Shown: positions 51,145 through 61,594, counted from the first letter of the stretch. The stretch is 64,000 bases of DNA from Peribacillus simplex NBRC 15720 = DSM 1321 (GCF_002243645.1 NZ_CP017704.1:3986001-4050000); one strand, 5' to 3'. Numbers and translations are program-made. The notes: a model not told the origin generated them from the sequence alone.

Positions 51145-53985
51145 TTGAAATGGCTAAATAAGATGAAAAAATGGTTCCAAGCAGAGGAAATTATCGAAAT
51201 CGAAGAAATTATTATAGATGAACCGCTTGATGAAGAGACATTAAGGAAAATGGATTTTTCGAAGCTTTCGAAGTCAAAGGAAGAAGAAATAAAGGTTTAC
51301 AATCAAAAAGTAGAAAAAATGTCCCAGACGCCGGACCCGGATACGAAAATCCTGTTTCAATATCCAAAAGGACAGTTCAAGTTTCCGCTCATTCCAGACC
51401 GGGAGCAGAATAAACGAAAGCCCAGGGAAAGAAACAGGGAAGAACACGAACCCAAACAGGGGAAGAATGTGACCAAAGAAACGACGAGAAGGCCTGGAAA
51501 GGATCCAGAACCAAAACGGAGAAGCTTCGACCGGGAGGAAACCTCAAAAATAGTCCCGTCAAACACTCCATTCCGCCCAACGGAAATCCCTTCACCCATT
51601 TATGGGTTCCGTCGTCCGGAAAAAAAAATAGTCCCTTCTGAAGAAATTGTCGAATATGAATTAGAAAGCAAAATGCCCGTCCTTAAAAAAGCAGAACCCG
51701 ATATTGAGATTCCAGTATCAATTCCTGAAATCTCAAAAGAAGTGTCACATGAAGAATTAACGGTAGAACCATCCGTTCTTATACCGGAACAAGTGGAAGA
51801 AAAAAGGGAAGATTCGGAGATACCCGCTTTCTTTCGGAGGAACTCCATTGAATCACTGCCAGAAGAAGCAGTAAGCGAGCCTAACATAATTGAGCCTTTG
51901 GCAGAAAAAGAAGCTTATGAACAGGACCAAGTTGATTTTGGACGCGAAGTCGCTGTATCCATAATGGGACAGGCGGAAGACATACCGCCTGAAGCTGTAT
52001 CGGTTCATGGGAAGGTTGCTGTACAATCAACTGAACCATCCGTCAGTCAAGGGACACTGCCTGATAGTGATCCATCAGAGGCAATAACGGAAATAGAGCC
52101 TAAACGTCCGAAAAAACATATCCCATTTAATGTAATGATGCTTAAGCAAGATCGGGAAAAAAATCGGTTCATGAATAAAATGATGCCGGAAAAAAAAAGC
52201 CCTAATTCGGAAAGGGCAGTAGTTTCATCTGATAAGCAACCAATGAATGATGCTGCTGAAACGGAGGCAGGACAAGCGAAACCATACTCAATTCCTGAAC
52301 GGGAACCGGAGGAAGGCAGAGTTATATCGAAAGAGGAGACTCCGGTCATTACACCAACCTTTTTGGACACTAAGGTTGGTTCCGAAACCGCCGCCGTGCC
52401 TGAAAACAAAGTTGAAACCAAGATCGGTTCGAACCCTGAGCCGATCTTGAAACAGGAATCCCCCATTTCTGGAAATGGGTATCAAGAAGCAGTTTATTCA
52501 GAGGCGGCAGCAGAAAGTGGCCAGGGCGATAACCCGGCAGTTTTTGGCTCCGTGGAAGTGGATGATAATCCATACTATGTGTTTCCGAATATCGAATTGC
52601 TGACACCTCCCACTTATGCTGTGCATGATGATGAGTGGCTCGAGGAACAGACTTTATTACTTGATGAGACATTGAAAAATTTCAATGTCCGTGCAAAGGT
52701 CGTCAATGTCACTCAAGGACCTGCAGTAACTCGTTTCGAGGTGCATCCGGAGCCGGGAGTGAAGGTGAATAAAGTGACGAACCTGATGGATGACATCAAA
52801 TTGAGCCTTGCTGCTCAGGATATGCGGATGGAAGCGCCTATTCCGGGTAAACATACAATTGGCATTGAGATTCCGAACAGGAAAAGCAAACCGGTATTTT
52901 TGCGGGAGGTTTTGGAAAGTACTGAGTTTCAAGAGCATGAATCACCGCTTGCTGTGGCTTTAGGACTCGATATATCCGGTCAGCCGATTATCACGGATTT
53001 GAGAAAGATGCCGCATGGATTGATAGCCGGGCAAACGGGATCGGGGAAAAGTGTCTGTATCAACACCATGCTGGTCAGCTTGCTGTATAAAGCGACGCCG
53101 CAGGAGTTGAAATTACTGTTGATCGATCCGAAAATGGTCGAGCTTGCCCCATATAACCGGATCCCGCATTTGGTCAGTCCAGTCATAACCGATGTAAAAG
53201 CCGCTACGGCTGCGTTGAAATGGGCTGTAGAGGAGATGGAACGGCGTTATGAATTGTTTGTACATGCCGGTGTACGTGATATCACCCGCTTTAATGACCA
53301 AGCGGAAAAAGCCGGTCAATATTCAAGCAAGCTGCCTTATATCCTGGTGATCATCGATGAGCTTGCGGATCTAATGATGATGTCCCCGGCTGATGTAGAG
53401 GAAGCGATTTGCCGGATTGCTCAAAAGGCCCGTGCCTGCGGCATCCATTTGATTGTAGCCACTCAAAGACCTTCAGTCGATGTCATAACTGGATTGATCA
53501 AGGCAAATATTCCGACAAGGATCGCTTTTTCGGTTTCTTCTCAAGTCGACTCCCGTACAATCATCGATAGCGGCGGTGCAGAAAAATTATTGGGAAGAGG
53601 AGATATGTTATTCGCTGAAAATGGCTCTTCAAAAACGGTGCGCCTGCAAGGGACTTTTGTGAGTGATGAAGAAATCGATCAAGTCGTCAACCATGTTAAA
53701 CTGGAGCAGCAGCCGAAATACCTGTTTGAACAAGAAGACTTGCTGAACAGGGCCCAGGTCACGGAAGAAGCGGATGAACTGTTTTTCGAGGCCTGTGAAT
53801 TTGTCGTGAGCCAGCAGGCTGCATCTGCATCGAGTGTCCAAAGGCGTTTCCGTGTCGGTTATAACCGTGCAGCGCGTCTAATAGAAATGATGGAGCAACA
53901 GGGAGTCGTTTCTGAATCCAGGGGTTCAAGGCCCAGGGATGTATTGATTACGGAAGAAGAACTGGAATTTTTACATGTTAATTAA
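51145..53985 (+). CDS. sftA: DNA translocase SftA (FtsK/SpoIIIE family)
   Basis: A 946-residue soluble septum-associated DNA translocase (YtpS). The first ~450 residues form a highly charged, low-complexity Glu/Pro/Lys-rich linker without the four membrane spans of FtsK or SpoIIIE. The motor follows, with Walker A in GQTGSGKSVC near residue 628 and Walker B in LVIIDELADLMMM. A C-terminal gamma winged helix (SSVQRRFRVGYNRAARLIEMM) should read polarity sequences. It clears DNA trapped at the division septum. The TTG at 51145 follows GAGTG by six bases; GTG 51136 is the alternative. Confidence 0.95.
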   Translation: MKWLNKMKKWFQAEEIIEIEEIIIDEPLDEETLRKMDFSKLSKSKEEEIKVYNQKVEKMSQTPDPDTKILFQYPKGQFKFPLIPDREQNKRKPRERNREEHEPKQGKNVTKETTRRPGKDPEPKRRSFDREETSKIVPSNTPFRPTEIPSPIYGFRRPEKKIVPSEEIVEYELESKMPVLKKAEPDIEIPVSIPEISKEVSHEELTVEPSVLIPEQVEEKREDSEIPAFFRRNSIESLPEEAVSEPNIIEPLAEKEAYEQDQVDFGREVAVSIMGQAEDIPPEAVSVHGKVAVQSTEPSVSQGTLPDSDPSEAITEIEPKRPKKHIPFNVMMLKQDREKNRFMNKMMPEKKSPNSERAVVSSDKQPMNDAAETEAGQAKPYSIPEREPEEGRVISKEETPVITPTFLDTKVGSETAAVPENKVETKIGSNPEPILKQESPISGNGYQEAVYSEAAAESGQGDNPAVFGSVEVDDNPYYVFPNIELLTPPTYAVHDDEWLEEQTLLLDETLKNFNVRAKVVNVTQGPAVTRFEVHPEPGVKVNKVTNLMDDIKLSLAAQDMRMEAPIPGKHTIGIEIPNRKSKPVFLREVLESTEFQEHESPLAVALGLDISGQPIITDLRKMPHGLIAGQTGSGKSVCINTMLVSLLYKATPQELKLLLIDPKMVELAPYNRIPHLVSPVITDVKAATAALKWAVEEMERRYELFVHAGVRDITRFNDQAEKAGQYSSKLPYILVIIDELADLMMMSPADVEEAICRIAQKARACGIHLIVATQRPSVDVITGLIKANIPTRIAFSVSSQVDSRTIIDSGGAEKLLGRGDMLFAENGSSKTVRLQGTFVSDEEIDQVVNHVKLEQQPKYLFEQEDLLNRAQVTEEADELFFEACEFVVSQQAASASSVQRRFRVGYNRAARLIEMMEQQGVVSESRGSRPRDVLITEEELEFLHVN

Positions 53986-54018
53986 GAGAACCTAATAAAA
54001 GGAAATTGTATATAATGT

Positions 54019-54043
54019 GAAAGGGTGAAAACCCTTTTTTATC
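54019..54043 (+). terminator. Intrinsic terminator after sftA
   Basis: AAAGGGT / ACCCTTT with a 4-base GAAA loop is followed by T4. Confidence 0.8.
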
Positions 54044-54270
54044 ACCATAATTGAGGGAAAAGCCAATGATTTGATAAATTGGCATCTGCCTGACATGGAT
54101 GTATGAATAAAAAAGTGATATAATAGTTTTTTGTTGATGAATGATTGAAAATATAAGCTTGAAAAACCTATGAAGAAATTGCGTTACTAACAAGTCTCGT
54201 AATGGAAAAACAAATAAAAGATGACGTCATATACTGTCATACAGGTAGACGATTGGTGGAGGTTCGCTTT

Positions 54271-55575
54271 ATGACTGCTTACCATTTTGTGGGAATTAAA
54301 GGGTCGGGTATGAGTGCTCTTGCACAAATACTGCATGATATGAATATTGAAGTGCAGGGTTCCGATTACGAAAAAGAATTTTTTACACAATTGGCATTAG
54401 AAAAAGCCGGGATTAAAATCCTTCCTTTCAACGAGGAAAATATTCAACCTGGAATGACCATCATTGCAGGAAATGCGTTTCCGGATAGTCATCCGGAAAT
54501 CGTGAAGGCAAAAGAACTTGATTTGCCGATTATCCGTTATCACCGTTTCTTAGGTGATTTCATGAAAAACTTCATCAGCGTGGCCGTTACGGGAGCGCAT
54601 GGTAAAACATCGACGACCGGCTTACTTGCCCATGTAATGGGGGGCGCTAAACCGACATCCTTCTTGATTGGGGATGGAACGGGTAAAGGAATCGCGAATT
54701 CTGATTACTTCGTATTCGAAGCATGTGAATATCGCCGTCATTTCCTTTCCTATTATCCGGATTATGCAATCATGACGAATATCGATTTTGATCATCCTGA
54801 TTATTACGCCAATGTCGAAGACGTGTTCGAGGCTTTCCAAACGATGGCCCTTCAAGTCAACAAAGGCATCATTGCGTGCGGGGATGATGAGCATTTACCA
54901 CATATTCAGGCGAAAGTACCGGTTATTTTTTACGGATTTGCAGAAGGAAATGATTTTCAAGCGAAAAATGTTTCCGTCACTCCGGATGGCACGACTTTTG
55001 ATGTGCATGTAAGGAACAATTACTATGATACATTCACTATTCCTACTTTTGGAAAGCATAATGTGTTGAATGCACTTGGTGTCATTGCACTTTGTAAATA
55101 TGAAAACTTGGATACGGAAGCTGTGAAAGCCCAATTGCGGACTTTTGGCGGAGTTAAACGCCGGTTCTCCGAAAAGGAAATCGGAAGTCAGATCATCATT
55201 GATGATTATGCACACCATCCGACCGAGATTTCTGCAACTGTTGACTCGGCGCGTCAGAAATATCCAGAGCGTGAAGTTGTTGCGGTATTCCAGCCACATA
55301 CTTTCTCGAGAACGCAGGCATTTCTGGATGAATTCGCCGACAGCTTGAATTTGGCCGACAAAGTATACTTATGTGAAATTTTTGGATCTGCTCGTGAACA
55401 TCAAGGGAAGTTATCGATTGAAGACCTTCAAGATAAGATTCCCGGTGCCGAGCTGATTACGGAGAACACAACATCAATATTGCAAAATCATGAAAACAGT
55501 GTCGTGTTATTCATGGGTGCGGGGGACATTCAAAAGTTCCAAGCAGCCTATGAGCATTCACTGCAGGTAAAATAA
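54271..55575 (+). CDS. murC: UDP-N-acetylmuramate--L-alanine ligase
   Basis: This 434-residue Mur ligase adds the first amino acid to UDP-MurNAc, an essential peptidoglycan step. Visible are the Rossmann-like start [17 protein letters not shown], the ATP loop [10 protein letters not shown], the carbamate/metal region [25 protein letters not shown] and the C-terminal FQPHTFSRT. The ATG at 54271 is preferred over 54202 because GGTGGAGG precedes it; a TATAAT at about 54118-54123 lies upstream. It is monocistronic with a terminator. Confidence 0.96.
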   Translation: MTAYHFVGIKGSGMSALAQILHDMNIEVQGSDYEKEFFTQLALEKAGIKILPFNEENIQPGMTIIAGNAFPDSHPEIVKAKELDLPIIRYHRFLGDFMKNFISVAVTGAHGKTSTTGLLAHVMGGAKPTSFLIGDGTGKGIANSDYFVFEACEYRRHFLSYYPDYAIMTNIDFDHPDYYANVEDVFEAFQTMALQVNKGIIACGDDEHLPHIQAKVPVIFYGFAEGNDFQAKNVSVTPDGTTFDVHVRNNYYDTFTIPTFGKHNVLNALGVIALCKYENLDTEAVKAQLRTFGGVKRRFSEKEIGSQIIIDDYAHHPTEISATVDSARQKYPEREVVAVFQPHTFSRTQAFLDEFADSLNLADKVYLCEIFGSAREHQGKLSIEDLQDKIPGAELITENTTSILQNHENSVVLFMGAGDIQKFQAAYEHSLQVK

Positions 55576-55618
55576 AAAAAACGACCATCCGTTAGTAGCG
55601 GGTCGGTCGTTTTTTTAT
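55575..55618 (+). terminator. Bidirectional terminator between murC and the aminopeptidase gene
   Basis: The stem ACGACC-CCG / CGG-GGTCGT with flanking A8 and T7 serves both converging genes. Confidence 0.85.
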
Positions 55619-55629
55619 TGGTTTTGATG

Positions 55630-56742
55630 TTATTTTAAATTTTCTGGATTTAAATTTTCCAGTTCCGGTAAAACGAAGCGTCCGTCCTTACGTATTAAGA
55701 CGTCATCAAAATGGATTTCCCCGCCGCCATATTCAGGTCGCTGAATATTGACAAGGTCCCAGTGAATGTCTGAATGGTTTCCGTTAAAGGCATCATCATA
55801 GCATTGTCCGGGAGTGAAATGAAAACTTCCATCAATTTTTTCATCAAAGAGGATATCTTGCATCGGATGTAGAATATAAGGATTTACACCAATTGCAAAT
55901 TCACCGACATATCGTGCGCCTTCATCAGTATCAAAAATTTTGTTGATGCGTTCCGTATCATTCGCAACCGCTTCAACGATTTTTCCATCCTTGAATGTTA
56001 ACTTCACGTTTTCAAAAGTAAAACCCTGATAAGGGGACGGAGTATTATACGAAATCACTCCATTGATGGAATCTTTAACTGGAGCCGTATATACTTCACC
56101 GTCAGGAATGTTCAGCTCACCCGCACATTTGATGGCTTTAATGTCTTTGATGGAGAAGGTTAGGTCCGTACCGGGCCCAGTTAAGCGGACCTTATCCGTT
56201 TTATCCATCAATTCAACAAGGTTGTCCATTGCTGCGCTCATTTTGCCATAGTCGAGGTTGCAGACTTCGAAATAAAAGTCTTCGAATGCTTCTGTGCTCA
56301 TTTTGGCTAATTGGGCCATGGAATTTGTCGGGTAGCGAAGTACGACCCATTTTGTTTTTGGCACGCGGATATTTCTATGTACTTTACCGACTGTCTGTCC
56401 ATGAATCGCCATCTTCTCTGAAGGGACATCGGATTGTTCATTGATATTATCCCCGGCACGAAGTCCGATATAAGCATCCATCTGGTTCATTACGTTAGCT
56501 TCAAACTCACCCATCATCTTGTACTGTTCTTCTTTGGCACCCATCAGCAAGGCACGATCCACTTGGTGATCCTTTAACAGGACGAATGGGTAACCACCTG
56601 CTGCATAGGCTTCATTCACAAGTGCATTAACAAGTTCACGCTGCAATCCAAAGTTTTCGATCAAGATTCTTTCACCTTTTTGAAGCTTCACGGAATAATT
56701 GATTAAGTTTTTGGCCAATGTACCAATTCTGGGATCTTTCAT
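55630..56742 (-). CDS. M29-family aminopeptidase (AmpS/AmpT-like)
   Basis: This 370-residue thermophilic-type M29 metalloaminopeptidase has family features YSVKLQKGERILIENFGLQ, the metal-site RYPTNSMAQ, TGPGTDLTFS, DGEVYTAP, and a C-terminal EYGGGEIHFDDVLIRKDGRF. It removes N-terminal residues from peptides in the cytoplasm. It lies between murC and ytxG, where B. subtilis has no such gene. The ATG at 56742 has GGAGGTATTTT upstream; ATG 56757 is a weak alternative. Confidence 0.92.
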   Translation of the reverse strand: MKDPRIGTLAKNLINYSVKLQKGERILIENFGLQRELVNALVNEAYAAGGYPFVLLKDHQVDRALLMGAKEEQYKMMGEFEANVMNQMDAYIGLRAGDNINEQSDVPSEKMAIHGQTVGKVHRNIRVPKTKWVVLRYPTNSMAQLAKMSTEAFEDFYFEVCNLDYGKMSAAMDNLVELMDKTDKVRLTGPGTDLTFSIKDIKAIKCAGELNIPDGEVYTAPVKDSINGVISYNTPSPYQGFTFENVKLTFKDGKIVEAVANDTERINKIFDTDEGARYVGEFAIGVNPYILHPMQDILFDEKIDGSFHFTPGQCYDDAFNGNHSDIHWDLVNIQRPEYGGGEIHFDDVLIRKDGRFVLPELENLNPENLK

Positions 56743-56971
56743 AAAAAATACCTCCATTGTTTAAATTCGACTTATCTTTTCTATCATACCCGATTTCCTG
56801 CCATAAGTGTCACCCATGAATTTCAAGGAGGAACTGGATGCAGACAACAATATTTCCAGATTAGGGTTTGATAGGGTATATTCAAAAAATAAATAAGTTT
56901 ATAATAATAGGGAAGGGGTAATTAATATCTAACAGCTAAAAAATAAGTCGATTTTTTTCGGAGGTGTTCCA

Positions 56972-57481
56972 ATGGAGATTATTTTATACGTAAGTGCTGC
57001 TGTTGCAGCGATAGCTTTTTTGGTACTTGTTATTTTCCTAACAAAGGTACTGACATCACTTCAAACTACCCTGGACAGTGTGGCCCGGACGCTGACAGGA
57101 CTAGAGAGCCAAATGCAGGGCATAACGCTCGAAACTACTCAGTTATTACATAAAACGAATACGTTGGCTGAAGATTTGCAGCATAAGTCAGAAAACCTGA
57201 ACACGGTGGTGGATGCCGTGAAGGATGTAGGCACATCCATCTCTAGTTTTAATTCTTCCATCCAAAAGGTTTCCCATAAAGTGCAGGCTGAGATTGATAA
57301 TAATCAAGAACGAATCTCACAAATCGTACAATGGAGCAATGTAGCCATGGAGATCAGGGACAAATGGAAATCCAGAAGCAAACAGGCTGCCCCGACCCCA
57401 ACCGAAAGGGCGGAGTTAGAAAGGGAAGCACTGGAAACAGATAACCTACCTAAAAAAAGGTTTTTACGTTCTAGATCTTAA
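56972..57481 (+). CDS. ytxG: DUF948-family general stress protein YtxG
   Basis: This 169-residue protein has one N-terminal membrane span (about 1-25), then a long coiled coil (residues ~28-130, KVLTSLQTTLDSVARTLTGL pattern) and a basic tail. The family resembles methyl-accepting or DUF948 helical proteins. In B. subtilis ytxG is in the sigma-B/sigma-H-controlled ytxGHJ operon of general stress. GGAGGTGTTCC precedes the ATG. The neighbour ytxH begins 48 bp downstream. Confidence 0.9.
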   Translation: MEIILYVSAAVAAIAFLVLVIFLTKVLTSLQTTLDSVARTLTGLESQMQGITLETTQLLHKTNTLAEDLQHKSENLNTVVDAVKDVGTSISSFNSSIQKVSHKVQAEIDNNQERISQIVQWSNVAMEIRDKWKSRSKQAAPTPTERAELEREALETDNLPKKRFLRSRS

Positions 57482-57528
57482 AATCTAGTTAAATAAAAAT
57501 GAACTGAAAATTGAAAGGGGAATGTATT

Positions 57529-58101
57529 ATGACTCAAAAAGAATTTGCGGCAAAGGACTATCAGAAATCTTATGAGGACGAACGCGACTCGATCAATTCG
57601 AAGGACTTTATGATTGGCGCCTTGATCGGCGGGATGATCGGAGCAGCTACAGCTTTGTTCATGGCCCCGAAAACAGGCAAGGAATTAAGGAATGACTTCA
57701 ATGAACAAGCTAAAAACATTTCAGAGAAAACAGAAAGATTAAGACTAACGGCGATGGAAAAAGGTACAGTCCTTGCTGATACTGCAAAAGAAAAAACAAG
57801 CTCCGTCACTGGAATCGTTTCCAACAAATCTTCAAATATCGTCAATAAAGTGAAAAGCCTAAAAACGGGAAAAGAAAACGGCGACGCGGCTGATAATACG
57901 ACGAATTCTAGCAATAAGGATATAGATGTAACCGGAACTTCCGATTCTCCTATCGTATCCGTCGAAACGAACTTTGCTAACGGCAATGACTCAGAAAATA
58001 ATCTTGCAGATCCTACAAGCGGAAACAAGAATGCGGCAAAATTAAAACTTGATGAAGCGAAAAAGGCATTTGATGAAACAGAGAATAATCTAAAGAAATA
58101 A
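57529..58101 (+). CDS. ytxH: YtxH-family general stress protein
   Basis: This 190-residue protein has a glycine-rich membrane-associated segment near residues 23-43 (FMIGALIGGMIGAATALFMA) with the family hallmark PKTGKELR following. It has a long low-complexity Asn/Asp/Ser tail. YtxH proteins are general stress products of unknown biochemistry. AAAGGGGAA precedes the ATG at 57529. A terminator-like hairpin separates it from ytxJ. Confidence 0.9.
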   Translation: MTQKEFAAKDYQKSYEDERDSINSKDFMIGALIGGMIGAATALFMAPKTGKELRNDFNEQAKNISEKTERLRLTAMEKGTVLADTAKEKTSSVTGIVSNKSSNIVNKVKSLKTGKENGDAADNTTNSSNKDIDVTGTSDSPIVSVETNFANGNDSENNLADPTSGNKNAAKLKLDEAKKAFDETENNLKK

Positions 58102-58151
58102 ACTCCTTGGATTCCTTTAATGGGGATGAATAGGCATAAAGGGACGAAGAA

Positions 58152-58191
58152 TAAGGCGGTGAAGTGCTTCGATGGCTTCATCGCCTTTTTG
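58152..58191 (+). terminator. Attenuator-like terminator between ytxH and ytxJ
   Basis: The stem AAGGCGgTGAAG / CTTCAtCGCCTT with an 11-base loop is followed by T4-5, 40 bp before ytxJ. Confidence 0.75.
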
Positions 58192-58230
58192 ATGGTAAAA
58201 TTTATATGGACAAGGAAAGGAGACTGTTTT

Positions 58231-58557
58231 ATGGTCATGAGTAAAATCGAAACAGAAGAACAATTCAATGAGCTTCTAAAAGAGGATACATTCCTGCTTT
58301 TCAAGCATAGTGTAACATGCCCGGTCAGTGCTGAAGCATTTGAACAATATGAGAGGTACATTTTAGATAACGAACAACTTAAAACGGCCTATTTAGCCGT
58401 TCAGGAAGCTCGTCCACTATCCAATTATGTGGCAGAAACATTTGATGTCAAACATCAATCCCCTCAGGCCATCCTGTTTAAAAGTGGAAAACCTGCCTGG
58501 AATGAATCTCATTGGCGGATTACATATGATTCATTGAGCAAGGCCATTACTGAATGA
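58231..58557 (+). CDS. ytxJ: Bacilliredoxin-like YtxJ
   Basis: This 108-residue thioredoxin-fold protein has a monothiol-type active site TCPVS. YtxJ belongs to the bacilliredoxin-like proteins (bacillithiol system), expected to remove bacillithiol from cysteines under oxidative stress. The usual start from the upstream frame is rejected because AAAGGAG lies before the ATG at 58231. It is the last gene of ytxGHJ and ends in a strong terminator. Confidence 0.9.
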   Translation: MVMSKIETEEQFNELLKEDTFLLFKHSVTCPVSAEAFEQYERYILDNEQLKTAYLAVQEARPLSNYVAETFDVKHQSPQAILFKSGKPAWNESHWRITYDSLSKAITE

Positions 58558-58561
58558 ATTA

Positions 58562-58604
58562 TGAAGGCCGGATCCCTTTGGTAAGGGGTCCGGCCTTTTA
58601 TTAT
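58562..58604 (+). terminator. Intrinsic terminator after ytxJ
   Basis: The stem AAGGCCGGAtCCC / GGGgTCCGGCCTT is followed by TTATT. Confidence 0.9.
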
Positions 58605-59123
58605 TCCATCTGGTGGCCATAGGATTATTAAATGGTCTCCAGGGGAAACCTTTTCTTGAAAGGTGTTGCCTGTTCATTTAGATTTAGCTACGCAAGGAGT
58701 TCTGGCAGCTGCAACTCCTTAATCATTTCTGGATGGCTCCAGGCAAGTGGCAGACGATTTGATCATGGTCCAATGCTCTTGAGATAAAATATCAATTAAA
58801 TTATAGCTTTCCTGTTCTATTTCCAATATAATTCCTACAACGGATCGTGTTTAAATATCCAGTGTAAAACGTTTTTCTTGCATGAGTAGCACCTGCATTT
58901 ATGCATTTATAACTTTAATGCTTAAAAGCGTTTAATTATTAAAGAAAAATATAGTGACATTTATGGATACTTCATTTATAATTGATTTAATCATACATGA
59001 AATATTCTAAATTTTTCATTGATAAAACAATCGGGGTGGATGAACGAGGATCCAGATGGGATTTTTTTAGTTTGAGTCCGCTGAACCGATTTCTATTTTA
59101 AAAAACGAAGGGATGGATTTGTA
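58605..59123. other. Long leader region of aroA
   Basis: No gene is seen. It carries a hairpin AAGGAGTT / AACTCCTT with an 11-base loop (about 58694-58721) and AT-rich sequence before the aroA ribosome site. A controlling element for aroA is plausible; no T-box or known riboswitch is recognised. Confidence 0.5.
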
Positions 59124-60200
59124 ATGAGCAACAAAGAGCTTGATGGACTTCGTAATCAACTGGATGATGTGAACCTTCAGTTATTACATCTTATTAATCA
59201 ACGTGCTGAACTTGTACAGGAAATTGGTCGCGTTAAAGAAAAACAAGGTGTAAACCGTTACGATCCGGTCCGTGAAAGAACAATGCTGGATCTTATCGAA
59301 GCCAATAATCAAGGACCGCTTGATCTTGGTTCGATTAAACATATCTTTAAAGAAATCTTTAAATTGGGCTTAGAGCTACAAAAAGATGATCAGAAGAAAA
59401 CGCTTCTTGTATCAAGAAAACAAAAGGCTGAAGACACTATCATCGACATTAAGGGTGAATTGATCGGTAACGGGATCCCTAGCTTTGTTTTCGGACCATG
59501 TGCCGTTGAATCTTATGAACAGACAGCTGCGGTGGCGGAAGTCATTAAAGCTAAAGGTCTGAAATTGATGCGCGGCGGTGCATTTAAGCCACGTACATCT
59601 CCATATGACTTCCAAGGGCTTGGTTTGGAAGGTTTACAAATACTTAAACGTGTTGCTGATGAATACGGCTTGGCTGTCATCAGTGAAATCGTGAGTGCCA
59701 ACGATATCGAAGCGGCGATCGATCATATCGATGTCATCCAAATCGGGGCGCGCAACATGCAAAACTTCGACTTGCTAAAAGCGGCTGGTGCCGTAAATAA
59801 ACCAGTTCTTTTAAAACGTGGATTGGCTGCAACGATTGAAGAGTTCATTCATGCAGCGGAATACATCATGTCGCAGGGCAATGGCAACATTATCCTTTGT
59901 GAACGCGGTATCCGTACTTACGAAAAAGCAACAAGAAATACACTTGATATCTCTGCTGTACCGATTTTAAAACAAGAAACTCATTTACCGGTCATGGTTG
60001 ATGTAACGCATTCAACTGGACGTCGCGATCTCCTGCTTCCTACGGCTAAAGCGGCTCTTGCAATCGGTGCTGACGGTGTTATGGCTGAAGTGCATCCGGA
60101 TCCTTCCGTTGCATTATCGGATTCTGCACAGCAAATGGACTTCAAACAATTTGATGAATTCTACGATGAAATTAAACGTTTGAACTGGGTAACTGTATAA
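59124..60200 (+). CDS. aroA: Bifunctional DAHP synthase/chorismate mutase
   Basis: This 358-residue enzyme (AroA of B. subtilis, AroG type) has an N-terminal AroQ chorismate mutase domain (about 1-90; [19 protein letters not shown]) that gives feedback inhibition by prephenate/chorismate. The C-terminal DAHP synthase TIM barrel (about 105-358) contains [28 protein letters not shown] and [11 protein letters not shown]. It makes the first committed step of aromatic amino acid synthesis. GGGATGG precedes the ATG. Confidence 0.97.
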   Translation: MSNKELDGLRNQLDDVNLQLLHLINQRAELVQEIGRVKEKQGVNRYDPVRERTMLDLIEANNQGPLDLGSIKHIFKEIFKLGLELQKDDQKKTLLVSRKQKAEDTIIDIKGELIGNGIPSFVFGPCAVESYEQTAAVAEVIKAKGLKLMRGGAFKPRTSPYDFQGLGLEGLQILKRVADEYGLAVISEIVSANDIEAAIDHIDVIQIGARNMQNFDLLKAAGAVNKPVLLKRGLAATIEEFIHAAEYIMSQGNGNIILCERGIRTYEKATRNTLDISAVPILKQETHLPVMVDVTHSTGRRDLLLPTAKAALAIGADGVMAEVHPDPSVALSDSAQQMDFKQFDEFYDEIKRLNWVTV

Positions 60201-60228
60201 GCTGGAAAGTCTATAAATGATCTACTTA

Positions 60229-60262
60229 CGGCCCTTACCAACTTGGCAAGGGCTTTTTTTAA
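60229..60262 (+). terminator. Intrinsic terminator after aroA
   Basis: The stem GCCCTTaCCAA / TTGGcAAGGGC is followed by T7. Confidence 0.9.
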
Positions 60263-60581
60263 TGGTAAAATACCTATTTTTGCAGAAAAAGCTTCGAAAT
60301 AAGCACTATTGGATTGCAGGAAAGATTCGTCTATCGTATGATAAATAACAAGAATGAGAACTGTTCGGAAGATTGAGTCATACATAAAGTGATTTCTATG
60401 TGAATTTTATACTTGAATAGGGTATTGAATATTTGACTGAGAAGAGAGTAGGACTGCATTTTTTGTTAGGCAGATCGTTCCTAAAATAATCTTCCTTATA
60501 GAGGAAAACGCATAAAAGATTTATTTTCGAAATAATTCGGGTCTTTTATGGGAAAAATGAAAGAAATGGAGGAATGGATGA
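60263..60581. other. ccpA upstream region with a structured leader
   Basis: No gene is seen. A hairpin of perfect CATAAAAGA / TCTTTTATG arms (60511-60519, 60542-60550) encloses a second stem TTATTT / AAATAA with a TCG loop (60521-60535). No T-run follows, so it is not a terminator. Confidence 0.5.
60511..60550. promoter_or_regulatory. Nested hairpin in the ccpA leader
   Basis: A 9-bp outer stem and 6-bp inner stem lie 32 bp before the ccpA start. It might affect mRNA stability or be a DNA-binding palindrome. Confidence 0.4.
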
Positions 60582-61586
60582 ATGAATAATATAACCATTT
60601 ATGATGTGGCGCGTGAGGCGAATGTTTCCATGGCCACCGTTTCCCGCGTAGTTAACGGGAATCCAAATGTAAAGCCTGCAACAAGGAAGAAAGTTTCCGA
60701 TGTGATTGAGAAGTTAGGGTACCGTCCCAATGCAGTGGCAAGGGGACTTGCTTCAAAGAAAACGACTACAGTCGGGGTCATCATCCCTGATATCTCAAGC
60801 ATCTTTTTTGCCGAATTGGCACGGGGCATAGAAGATATAGCCACCATGTATAAATATAATATCATTCTAAGCAGTTCTGATGAGAATATAGATAAGGAAT
60901 TCCATTTGTTGAATACGATGCTTGGAAAACAAGTGGATGGTATCGTATTCATGGGCGGCAACATTTCTGATGAGCATGTCAAAGAGTTTAAGAATTCACC
61001 GGTTCCAATCGTTCTAGCAGGTTCGGTTGATGAAAGCGGACAAGTTCCATCGGTTAATATTGATTATGAGGCGGCGGCATTCGACGCAGTGACCTTCTTC
61101 GCTAAAAAAGGCCACAAGCATATCGCTTTTGTAAGCGGAAACCCTTCCGCGCTGATTAATGAAATGAAATTGACTGGTTATAAACGAGGGTTGAAGGAAG
61201 CTGGGCTTTCATTTGATGAAAGTTATATCGTTGAAGGTGATTATACATATGATTCAGGAATTGAGTCTTTTGAAAAGTACCTGGAAGCTGAAAACAGACC
61301 GACGGCATTCATCGCCGGTGCTGATGAAATGGCGCTTGGAATTGTCCATGCCGCACAGGACAAAGGGTATAATGTACCGGAAGACTTTGAAGTGATCAGC
61401 TTCGATAATACGAGATTGACATTGATGGTGCGTCCTCAAATCACGACGATCGTTCAACCTTTATATGATATAGGTGCGGTTGCGATGAGGCTTCTTACAA
61501 AGTTGATGAATAAAGAACAAGTGGAGGAAGGCCTTGAAAAAGTGATCCTGCCACATCGGATTGAAAACCGTCAATCAACGAAATAA
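60582..61586 (+). CDS. ccpA: Catabolite control protein A
   Basis: This 334-residue LacI-family regulator has an N-terminal helix-turn-helix ([20 protein letters not shown]) with the hinge [12 protein letters not shown], and a periplasmic-binding-like core ending in [10 protein letters not shown]. With HPr-Ser46-P it binds cre sites to control carbon catabolism. Key DNA-binding residues are intact. GAAATGGAGGAATGG lies before the ATG. In B. subtilis motPS follows; here acuC follows in the convergent orientation. Confidence 0.97.
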   Translation: MNNITIYDVAREANVSMATVSRVVNGNPNVKPATRKKVSDVIEKLGYRPNAVARGLASKKTTTVGVIIPDISSIFFAELARGIEDIATMYKYNIILSSSDENIDKEFHLLNTMLGKQVDGIVFMGGNISDEHVKEFKNSPVPIVLAGSVDESGQVPSVNIDYEAAAFDAVTFFAKKGHKHIAFVSGNPSALINEMKLTGYKRGLKEAGLSFDESYIVEGDYTYDSGIESFEKYLEAENRPTAFIAGADEMALGIVHAAQDKGYNVPEDFEVISFDNTRLTLMVRPQITTIVQPLYDIGAVAMRLLTKLMNKEQVEEGLEKVILPHRIENRQSTK

Positions 61587-61594
61587 ACTGGTTC

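Noticed and set aside
58861..58890. cre site (CcpA operator) in the aroA leader
   Set aside because: TGTAAAACGTTTTTC resembles the consensus but has an extra A that breaks the spacing.
58605..59123. T-box or other known riboswitch in the aroA leader
   Set aside because: No T-box sequence (AGGGTGGNACCGCG-like) or recognisable aptamer core was seen; only a short hairpin.
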